DNA of 18,074 nt from JBQCEE01 sp051960575 (GTDB lineage: Bacteria > Actinomycetota > Actinomycetes > Mycobacteriales > Jatrophihabitantaceae): the NCBI RefSeq assembly GCF_051960575.1, contig NZ_JBQCEE010000225.1, positions 1 to 18,074 on the forward strand, written 5' to 3'. The translations under genes were made by a program, and so were the position numbers. Below are positions 13,326 through 18,074 of the stretch, piece by piece. The notes below the pieces were generated by a model that was given only the letters and a program-made list of their open reading frames with translations, was not told where the DNA came from and did no database searches. Every line of letters begins with the position of its first letter. The stretch's first letter is position 1.

Positions 13326-14246
13326 CTACAGCAGCGACACCAGCTGGTAGATCGGCTTCGAGTACCAGGTCACCAGGCCCTCGTCGGTCAGGAAGGCCAT
13401 GATCTTCTCGCCCATCCAGCGTCGCGTCTCGGCGTAGTGCGGGTTGTTCCGCGCCTGCCGCTGCGCCTCCTTCGGGTCGAGTCCGACCGCCGCATAGACG
13501 TCCGGCGAGATCAGCGACGAGACGACGAAGGCGCCGACGACCGCCGAGGCGACGTTGCTGACCACCTTGGCGACGGGGTTGATCGTCGCCATCTGGCGGG
13601 TGACCTCCTCGCGGGCGAAGCGCACGTGCCGCGCCTCCTCGACGACGTGGATGCGGTTCACCATGCGGATCAGCGGGTGGATCGCCTCGTCGTTGATCAT
13701 CGAGCGCTGCAGCCGGTCGGTGATCTCCTCGGCGACGAGCACCGGCGCGAACAGCGACGGCCCCTTCGCGATCGCCTGGTAGACCTGCGCCAGCTTGTCG
13801 ACGAGGCCGCGGGGCCGGTAGGTCGGGGCGCCCATCGCCTTGATCGCCTTGCTGAACATGACGACGTGCCGCGTCTCGTCGCCGATCTCGGTGAGCGCGT
13901 ACTGGGTGCGCGGGTCCTGCGGGTCCTGGTGGTAGCACCAGCGGGCGAGCATCTGGATGAGCAGGATCTCGAACCAGAGGCCGGTGCCGGCGACGCTCGC
14001 GAGCTCCTGGCGCGAGAGTTCGATGCGCTGCTGCTCGCTCATCCGCTCCCACAGCGGCGTCCCGTAGAGCGACGTGCGCTCGAGCGGCATGAACGCCATG
14101 TCGTCCTCGACCGGGGCGTCCCAGTCGATGTCGAGGTCGGGGTCGTAGGAGTTCTTGGCCGACGACCCGAGCAGCCGGATCGCGGTCTTGCGCACGGCAT
14201 CCTTCGCGGCCTCGCGGGCCTCATCCGGGATTGCAGCAGCGGTCAT
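13326..14246 (-). CDS. AurF-like non-heme diiron N-oxygenase
   Basis: 306 residues of a ferritin-like four-helix protein. The carboxylate/His ligand set of p-aminobenzoate N-oxygenase AurF (E101, E136, H139, E196, H223, E227, H230, from memory) is matched in spacing by Glu93, Glu124 and His127 (DETRH), Glu173 (AEEI), and His200, Glu204, His207 (HVVEEARH). AurF turns p-aminobenzoate into p-nitrobenzoate; many actinobacterial relatives are of unknown substrate and sometimes annotated as diiron oxygenases. ATG 14246 has GGAAGGA at a good distance; an upstream in-frame ATG at 14291 would place the start within the -10 region. It has its own promoter with an overlapping palindrome. It lies tail to tail with pabC, whose product is the AurF substrate. 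Confidence 0.88.
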   Translation of the reverse strand: MTAAAIPDEAREAAKDAVRKTAIRLLGSSAKNSYDPDLDIDWDAPVEDDMAFMPLERTSLYGTPLWERMSEQQRIELSRQELASVAGTGLWFEILLIQMLARWCYHQDPQDPRTQYALTEIGDETRHVVMFSKAIKAMGAPTYRPRGLVDKLAQVYQAIAKGPSLFAPVLVAEEITDRLQRSMINDEAIHPLIRMVNRIHVVEEARHVRFAREEVTRQMATINPVAKVVSNVASAVVGAFVVSSLISPDVYAAVGLDPKEAQRQARNNPHYAETRRWMGEKIMAFLTDEGLVTWYSKPIYQLVSLL

Positions 14247-14281
14247 CGCTGTGTCCTTCCTCACGCCGGTACCTACGACGT

Positions 14282-14318
14282 TGTGTAGCACCTACCCACT
14301 CCGGTGACAAGCTGTCAC
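14282..14318 (-). promoter_or_regulatory. Promoter of the AurF-like gene with overlapping palindromic operator
   Basis: Minus-strand TTGTCA (14310-14305) and TACACA (14287-14282) are 17 bases apart, the best sigma-70-like promoter in the window. A perfect palindrome GTGACA-AGC-TGTCAC (14304-14318) overlaps the -35, a place where a TetR- or GntR-type repressor would block transcription. Confidence 0.6.
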
Positions 14319-14424
14319 AGCTACATCGGCGAAGGTCGGCGGAGGATGAGCGGCTGCTGCGTGCATCGGGTCTGCCCGCACCCGCGGGGTGGGCGGTGGC
14401 ATCGCCCCGCGCGAACCGGATCGT

Positions 14425-14531
14425 GTGCATGGCACGCGGAAGATCTCGGCGCGTCTGCACAAGATCGGGATGCGCTCGTGGACCTTGTGCACGACGCGCG
14501 GAGGATTCCGGCGCGTCCGCACAAGATCGCG
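14425..14531. repeat. Two direct copies of a 45-base REP-like element, one of them a long hairpin
   Basis: Copy A (14425-14469) and copy B (14487-14531) are about 80% identical with a period of 62 bases. They share the invariant core GGCGCGTC, one variable base, then GCACAAGATCG. Copy B with its flank forms the hairpin at 14484-14525. Copy A has a decayed left arm. Palindromic intergenic units of this kind suggest a REP/BIME-like family; genome-wide copies cannot be checked here. Confidence 0.5.
14484..14525 (-). terminator. Long hairpin, likely terminator of the nitrobindin-like gene
   Basis: CTTGTGC (14484-14490) pairs with GCACAAG (14519-14525), then GACGCGC (14493-14499) with GCGCGTC (14511-14517), then GGA with TCC, around a GGAT loop and with tiny bulges. 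It lies 27 bases past the stop codon of the minus-strand gene. Confidence 0.4.
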
Positions 14532-14551
14532 GGTCGAGCGCGCAGCGGCCG

Positions 14552-15079
14552 TCAGGCGCGGACGAGGTCGGCGTTGAGGTGCGGCGCGAACGGGGCGCCG
14601 GCGGGGGCGAGCTCGGTGGCGTAGACGAGCCGTCCGGTGTGCACGGCGTAGAGCCGCCGCTCGCCGTCGACCTGCTTGGCCGTCGCGGCGGGGGTGGCCG
14701 AGGTGGTGGCGAGCTCCCACTGCTGGTCGCCCGCCGTCCCGGCGAGCACGAGCGCCTGCCCCGTGTTGGACGCGAGCACGACCTCGACGTCGTCGGGGCC
14801 GGCGCCCGGGCGCCAGAAGCCGGTCTCGCGCCAGGCGGGTCGGATCAGCTCGCCGGCCTCGTCCACGAGCCACGACCGGGCGGCGTAGGCGAGGAACGGG
14901 CGCCCGTCATGGGCGAAGACGAGCTCCTGCTCGTAGTGGAACAGCTCGCCGGACGCCGGGGCGACGCCGATGCCGCGGCCGCGCCAGGTGCCGACGAGCG
15001 GCAGCAGCGCGAGCAGGGCGTCGTGCAGCGGCGCGCCCGTGCGCAGATCGGTCGTGTCGGCGGGTCGGTCGGCGGTCAC
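14552..15079 (-). CDS. Nitrobindin-like heme-binding beta-barrel protein (DUF1794/FABP-like)
   Basis: 175 residues from GTG 15079. The family signature near the N-terminus is LVGTWRGRGIG, followed by RETGFWRPG in the middle, and the C-terminus has PHLNADLVRA. The C-terminal His is in the position of the heme-ligating His of nitrobindins, which form a small beta-barrel binding ferric heme and reacting with NO or peroxynitrite. The gene corresponds in position to Rv0813c, beside pabC and sseC/cysA in M. tuberculosis. The start is uncertain: no Shine-Dalgarno precedes GTG 15079 and no ATG exists in frame nearby, so coupling to the 32-residue gene ending 21 bases upstream is likely. Confidence 0.8.
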   Translation of the reverse strand: MTADRPADTTDLRTGAPLHDALLALLPLVGTWRGRGIGVAPASGELFHYEQELVFAHDGRPFLAYAARSWLVDEAGELIRPAWRETGFWRPGAGPDDVEVVLASNTGQALVLAGTAGDQQWELATTSATPAATAKQVDGERRLYAVHTGRLVYATELAPAGAPFAPHLNADLVRA

Positions 15080-15099
15080 CGGGGTGACGTCAGCGCTGC

Positions 15100-15198
15100 T
15101 CAGCGCTGTCCGGCGAACAGCTTCACCAGGATGTAGATGCCGACGACGCCGATCACCACGAACGTGGCGATGAGAATCGCGAGGTAGGTGGCCTCCAT
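15100..15198 (-). CDS. Small single-pass membrane protein, 32 residues
   Basis: ATG 15198 to TGA 15100. The peptide starts MEATYLAIL, continues as one uninterrupted hydrophobic helix rich in Ile and Val, and ends ILVKLFAGQR, so the positive C-terminus is expected inside. Codon third positions are strongly G/C, like neighbouring genes. A -10-like TACCTT lies 7 bases before the ATG, so it is probably leaderless. It lies directly upstream of the nitrobindin-like gene in the same direction, implying an operon. I do not recognise the family. Confidence 0.7.
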   Translation of the reverse strand: MEATYLAILIATFVVIGVVGIYILVKLFAGQR

Positions 15199-15205
15199 GT
15201 CGGCG

Positions 15206-15215
15206 AAGGTACAGC
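15206..15215. promoter_or_regulatory. Overlapping divergent -10 elements between the small membrane gene and the DsrE-like gene
   Basis: Minus-strand TACCTT (15211-15206) serves ATG 15198 at leaderless spacing, and plus-strand TACAGC (15210-15215) may serve the gene on the other side. The two share bases, so firing in the two directions would be mutually exclusive. Confidence 0.4.
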
Positions 15216-15227
15216 AGGATGAACGGC

Positions 15228-15596
15228 ATGACCGCTCCGCGACCGCTCGTCGTGAAGTGCACCGCAGGCGTCGAGGCGCCGGAGCGGTGCGCCCAGGCGT
15301 TCACGGTCGCGGCGACCGCCATCGCGTCCGGCGCCCGGGTGTCGCTCTGGCTCACCGGCGAGGCGACCTGGCTGGCCGTGCCCGGCCGCGCCGAGGAGTT
15401 CACGCTGCCCCACACCGCGCCCATGGCCGACCTGCGCGACACCATCCTGGCTGCCGGGTCGATCACCGTCTGCTCGCAGTGCGCGGCGCGGCGCAACCTC
15501 ACCCCGGACGAGCTGGTGCTGGGCGTCCGGATCGCCGGCTCGGCGTCGTTCGTCGACGAGATCCTCCGCGAGGGCGTCCAGGCCCTCGTCTACTGA
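15228..15596 (+). CDS. DsrE-like protein (small sulfur-relay-type fold)
   Basis: 122 residues from ATG 15228, or 125 from ATG 15219. It begins TAPRPLVVKCTAGVEAPERCAQAFTVAA (given as PLVVKCTAG and PERCAQAF), the first strand and helix of a DsrE fold, continues SGARVSLWLTGEATW, and has a late Cys pair in TVCSQCAARR followed by GVRIAGSASFVDEI. DsrE/DsrF-type proteins transfer sulfur via a conserved Cys, and the CSQCAARR Cys sits at the expected place. The later start is preferred because AGGA lies 8 bases upstream. It diverges from the small membrane protein and converges with the propeller gene. Its closeness to sulfurtransferase genes suggests sulfur chemistry, by inference. Confidence 0.82.
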   Translation: MTAPRPLVVKCTAGVEAPERCAQAFTVAATAIASGARVSLWLTGEATWLAVPGRAEEFTLPHTAPMADLRDTILAAGSITVCSQCAARRNLTPDELVLGVRIAGSASFVDEILREGVQALVY

Positions 15597-15607
15597 CACC
15601 TGGTCAG
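15593..15607. terminator. Bidirectional hairpin containing both convergent stop codons
   Basis: CTGAC (15593-15597) pairs with GTCAG (15603-15607). The TGA of the DsrE-like gene and the stop of the propeller gene are inside the arms. The stem is short, so its strength is doubtful. Confidence 0.35.
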
Positions 15608-16917
15608 GGGCGGAAGGGGCGGGGCGTCCAGGTGCGGCCGCCGTCGGACGTGACCAGCAGGCCCGCGCCGAACGGCTGCAGCCGGTACCCGTGCCGGGCG
15701 TCGAGCAACTGCCACTCGAAGACGGTCTGGGTCGCGTCGTCGGTGCCGACCTGCGTCCAGTGGTCGCCGTTGTCGGTGCTGCGGTAGAACGTGTGGCCCG
15801 GCGTGCGGTTGCCGACGCGGGCGAGCAGCACGCCATGCTCCACCGCCTGCAGCTCGACCACGCGGTCGCCGCCGTCGACGCCGGGCAGCGGCACCGGCAC
15901 GAATGCCGTCCCGTCGACCAGGAACTCGGTCGCCCGCGGGCCGCTGCCGTCGTCGCACACCACCGCGGCGGACCCGTCGGCCGACGCGCTCAGGTCGTAC
16001 GGCCGGCCGGCCGGGCAGACCTGCGGCACGACGCGGCGCCAACTGTGCCCGGCGTCGGTCGACCCGAAGGCGGCCGCACCGTGCCCGCCGCGCGCGCCGA
16101 CCACGGCGATCACTGCCGAACCCGACCTCGCCAGCAGCACGTCGCCGTGCGTCGCGCCGAAGGCGGCGGGCGTGACGTCGGTCCAGCGGCTGCCGTCGAG
16201 CGGCGACGCCAGCAACCGGTCGTCGGCGTTCGCGCCGGTGCTGCGCGCCTCGGTGCGCAGCACCTGTCCGCCGACGACGACGAGCGTCGTGGTCGCTTGC
16301 GCCGACGAGCGCCACGTCCGTCCGCCGTCGGCGGTGACGAACAGGCGCGACGGCCCCCACAGGTAGGCGTGCCGGTCGTCGGCGACGGCCACCTGGTCGG
16401 CGCAGTCGGTCGCCGGACGCCCGCACTGCACCGCCGACGAGATGCCCTTCGGCGCCGGCAGCGCCTGCCAGTGCACACCGCCGTCCGACGTCCGCAGCAC
16501 CGCCGCGCACATCGCCGGCGCCGGCGGACGCAGTGCCCTCGACGCCGGGCCGCAGTGCGCATCGCCGATCGCCCAGCCGTGGGTGGCGTCGGAGAAGTCG
16601 ACGTTCGTGGCCTGGAACCCGGTCGGGAACGGCACGGTCGGCAGCGACGGCGCGGGATTCGGCACCGGCTTCGCGGGGGGCTGGTGGGCGGTGGTGCGAA
16701 CGGCCACGGTCGTGACCACCGCCGCGACAACCGCCGCAGCGGCGAGCAGCGGCGGCAGGACCCGGCGCACCGACGACCGGGGGCGGAACGGCACGACCCG
16801 CCCGGACGGACGGGCGCTCACACCGGCGAGCAGTCGCTCGCTCAGGCCAGGAGGCACCGGCGCCGCGTGCTCGGCGGCCACCAGGGTGTCGCGCAGGGCG
16901 TGCTCGAGGTCGGTCAT
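15604..16917 (-). CDS. Membrane-anchored Asp-box beta-propeller, candidate anti-sigma/sensor partner
   Basis: 437 residues. A basic cytoplasmic N-terminus (1-52) precedes one membrane helix (about 53-74) and a Pro-rich spacer. The rest is an extracytoplasmic beta-propeller of the sialidase/YCF48 type with five Asp-box motifs (S/T-x-D-x-G-x-x-W) at 143-150, 195-202, 286-293, 380-387 and 423-430. Six Cys (122, 137, 165, 171, 301, 321) could form disulfides. The catalytic residues of a sialidase are not apparent, so a binding role is likelier. The start ATG overlaps the stop of the sigma-factor gene (TGATG), which implies translational coupling and a functional partnership. The 52-residue cytoplasmic part lacks a recognisable zinc anti-sigma motif. 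Confidence 0.82.
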   Translation of the reverse strand: MTDLEHALRDTLVAAEHAAPVPPGLSERLLAGVSARPSGRVVPFRPRSSVRRVLPPLLAAAAVVAAVVTTVAVRTTAHQPPAKPVPNPAPSLPTVPFPTGFQATNVDFSDATHGWAIGDAHCGPASRALRPPAPAMCAAVLRTSDGGVHWQALPAPKGISSAVQCGRPATDCADQVAVADDRHAYLWGPSRLFVTADGGRTWRSSAQATTTLVVVGGQVLRTEARSTGANADDRLLASPLDGSRWTDVTPAAFGATHGDVLLARSGSAVIAVVGARGGHGAAAFGSTDAGHSWRRVVPQVCPAGRPYDLSASADGSAAVVCDDGSGPRATEFLVDGTAFVPVPLPGVDGGDRVVELQAVEHGVLLARVGNRTPGHTFYRSTDNGDHWTQVGTDDATQTVFEWQLLDARHGYRLQPFGAGLLVTSDGGRTWTPRPFRP

Positions 16918-17453
16918 CACCGGCCACCTCCCATGGTCGCGGTGGACGGATCGGCGAACGAGTCGCTGCGGATGCTCGCGAGCCCGCGGCTGATCAGGCT
17001 GCGTACGGTGCCGACGCGGCAGTCGAGCGAGGCCGCGATCTCGTCGTCCGGCAGGTCGTGGAAGTACCGCAGCACGAGCGCGGCGCGCTGCCGCTCGGGC
17101 AGCCCGGCGAGCGCCTGCCAGAGCCAGCGGCGCTCGGCGACGGACTCGGCGAGGTCGCCCGGCGCCGCTGCGTCCGGCAGCTGCCAGACGGCGACGTCGC
17201 GAGCAGCGGGGCGCCGGGTGGTGCTGACGAACCGGTTGCTCAGCGCCCGGCGCACGTAGGCGAGCGGCTGCTCGGCGGCCTGCACCTTCGTCCACTTGGG
17301 GTAGAGGGCGGCGAGCGTGTCCTGCAGCAGCTCCTCGGCCGCATGGCCGGAACCGGTCAGCAGGTACGCCGTGCCGAACAGCGAGCGGCTGTGCGCCCGC
17401 ACGAAGGCGGCGAATGGGTCATCCACGCCGTCCAGACGCGGCAGCCCGCTCAT
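16917..17453 (-). CDS. ECF RNA polymerase sigma factor (SigE family)
   Basis: 178 residues. Sigma-70 region 2 spans about 12-80 (FAAFVRAHSRSLFGTAYLL, and AEELLQDTLAALYPKW), and region 4 spans 105-162 with LPERQRAALVLRYFHDL, DDEIAASLDCRVGTVRSLISRGLASI as the HTH. It is the actinobacterial SigE-type ECF layout with a short C-terminus. ATG 17453 follows a GGGGC-like weak ribosome site, and residues DPFAAFVRAHS follow within the first 25. It is co-translated with the propeller gene. A strong hairpin separates it from the sulfurtransferase genes upstream, so it has its own promoter or is expressed by read-through. Confidence 0.92.
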   Translation of the reverse strand: MSGLPRLDGVDDPFAAFVRAHSRSLFGTAYLLTGSGHAAEELLQDTLAALYPKWTKVQAAEQPLAYVRRALSNRFVSTTRRPAARDVAVWQLPDAAAPGDLAESVAERRWLWQALAGLPERQRAALVLRYFHDLPDDEIAASLDCRVGTVRSLISRGLASIRSDSFADPSTATMGGGR

Positions 17454-17473
17454 CCGTTGCGCCCCGGAGACGA

Positions 17474-17531
17474 CTTGTCCCCCGGCCCGGGCACGACACG
17501 CGGGTCGCGGATGCCTGGGACGGGGGACAAG
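17474..17531 (-). terminator. Long hairpin terminating the sseC/sulfurtransferase transcript
   Basis: Arms CTTGTCCCCCG (17474-17484) and CGGGGGACAAG (17521-17531) are perfect, and the stem continues through one mismatch with CCCGGGCA and TGCCTGGG. The loop carries a further CGAC/GTCG pairing. It begins 9 bases after the sseC stop and separates that gene from the sigma-factor gene. Confidence 0.7.
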
Positions 17532-17539
17532 CGGGCGTG

Positions 17540-17839
17540 CTACTGCAGCTGGAGCGGCACCTCGATGAGGCCAGGCTCGAGCGCGTGGACCTCCTTGCGG
17601 ACGTTGCCGCTGCGGTGCAGCACCGACAGCGTCCACTGGCCGGGGGCCGCGAAGAACCGGAAGTCACCGGTCGCCGAGGTGACGACCTCGGCGGTGAACT
17701 CGCCGGTGCCGTCGAGCAGCCGGACGTACGCGCCCGGCACCGCGGCACCGTCTTTGGAGACGACGCCGTAGATCACCGTCTCCTTGCTGAGGTCAACGCT
17801 GGCGGGAAGGTCCGGCGTCTGGGCCGGTGCGCCGCACAT
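17540..17839 (-). CDS. sseC: SseC/DUF1416 family protein
   Basis: 99 residues. It starts MCGAP and then has a single domain resembling the carboxypeptidase-regulatory beta-sandwich (VIYGVVSKDGAAVPGAYVRLL, ATGDFRFFAAPGQWTLSVL). The family DUF1416 occurs next to CysA-type thiosulfate sulfurtransferases, as in Rv0814c (SseC2) with Rv0815c, and is thought to act with sulfur transfer; its mechanism is unknown. The ATG at 17839 lies one base after the stop of the sulfurtransferase gene, so translation is coupled. Confidence 0.92.
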   Translation of the reverse strand: MCGAPAQTPDLPASVDLSKETVIYGVVSKDGAAVPGAYVRLLDGTGEFTAEVVTSATGDFRFFAAPGQWTLSVLHRSGNVRKEVHALEPGLIEVPLQLQ

Positions 17840-17840
17840 G

Positions 17841-18074
17841 TCAGACGTCCTTCTCGATCGGAACCCCGACGAGCGAGCCGTACTCGGTCCACGAGCCGTC
17901 GTAGTTCTTCACGTTCGGCTCGCCGAGCAGCTCGTGCAGCGCGAACCACGTGTGGCTCGACCGCTCGCCGATCCGGCAATAGGCAATGGTGTCGCGGCCG
18001 TCTTCCAGGCCGGCTTCGGCGTAGAGCTTCTGCAATTCCTCGTCGGACTTGAAGGTGCCGTCCTCGTTGGCGGC
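17841..18074 (-). CDS. Thiosulfate sulfurtransferase (CysA/SseA type), C-terminal part, truncated by window edge
   Basis: The last 77 residues of a rhodanese-family protein that enters from the right edge. The active-site loop IAYCRIGERSSHTWF is present, with the persulfide-forming Cys of CRIGERSS, followed by NVKNYDGSWTEYG and a C-terminal PIEKDV. This is the C-terminal rhodanese domain of thiosulfate or 3-mercaptopyruvate sulfurtransferases. It lies one base upstream of sseC on the same strand, as Rv0815c (CysA2) does beside Rv0814c. The N-terminal rhodanese domain lies outside the window. Confidence 0.93.
   Translation of the reverse strand, partial: AANEDGTFKSDEELQKLYAEAGLEDGRDTIAYCRIGERSSHTWFALHELLGEPNVKNYDGSWTEYGSLVGVPIEKDV

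Larger units (their letters stand above)
14247..14551. other. 305-base gap with AurF promoter and repeat pair
   Basis: Apart from the AurF-like promoter at 14282-14318 this gap contains only the imperfect repeats at 14425-14531. Open frames across it on both strands show no family resemblance. Confidence 0.6.

Noticed and set aside
14425..14531. CRISPR array
   Set aside because: Only two diverged copies with a 17-base spacing and palindromic units; no cas genes.
14292..14873. Minus-strand open frame running through the repeat region
   Set aside because: Reads out of frame with the nitrobindin-like gene and translates the repeats into basic, low-information sequence.

Overview
The window is high-GC actinobacterial DNA with strongly G/C-biased third codon positions and leaderless-looking starts. 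An HbhA-type cell-surface protein, an MptB-like mannosyltransferase and two gene orders also known from Mycobacterium tuberculosis (Rv0474-hbhA-Rv0476, and Rv0811c to Rv0815c) place it in the Actinomycetes. A member of Micrococcales is my guess, from general impression only. I see no phage, transposase, tRNA, rRNA or CRISPR array, so this looks like chromosomal core plus some lineage-specific genes.

Layout. (1) 1-921: a truncated flavin oxidoreductase diverging from an XRE-cupin regulator, with a perfect palindrome between them. (2) 932-3939, all minus strand: an extracytoplasmic redox group made of a membrane-fused molybdopterin oxidoreductase, a fasciclin lipoprotein and a cupredoxin lipoprotein. 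(3) 4046-7022: an SGNH hydrolase, a 428-base intergenic stretch with several inverted repeats, a GT-C type mannosyltransferase-like membrane protein, and a DUF2516 membrane protein that overlaps it tail to tail. (4) 7173-10606: the hbhA operon (XRE regulator plus HbhA-like protein) diverging from an MMPL transporter. (5) 10622-12997: ygfZ and a Nur-like Fur-family regulator diverging from pabC across a 49-base promoter region where both genes look leaderless. (6) 12998-14551: a conspicuous 16S-tail-complementary Shine-Dalgarno with a 12-codon ORF, an AurF-like diiron oxygenase and a REP-like imperfect palindromic repeat pair. (7) 14552-15596: a nitrobindin-like beta-barrel, a 32-residue single-pass membrane protein and a divergent DsrE-like protein. 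(8) 15604-17453: an ECF sigma factor translationally coupled to a membrane-anchored Asp-box beta-propeller. (9) 17540-18074: sseC (DUF1416) and the C-terminal end of a CysA-type thiosulfate sulfurtransferase.

How the parts may work together. Sulfur and nitrogen redox chemistry recurs: sulfurtransferase with SseC, DsrE, a nitrobindin-like heme protein, YgfZ for Fe-S maintenance, a sulfite-oxidase-fold enzyme, and an AurF-like arylamine oxygenase beside the p-aminobenzoate-forming PabC. The most system-like candidates are the sigma factor with its propeller partner, which could be a surface-sensing sigma/anti-sigma pair with an unusual sensor, and the tiny ORF with its extreme Shine-Dalgarno at 13091-13148. 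A recurring structural theme is that three convergent gene pairs end in a small hairpin containing both stop codons.
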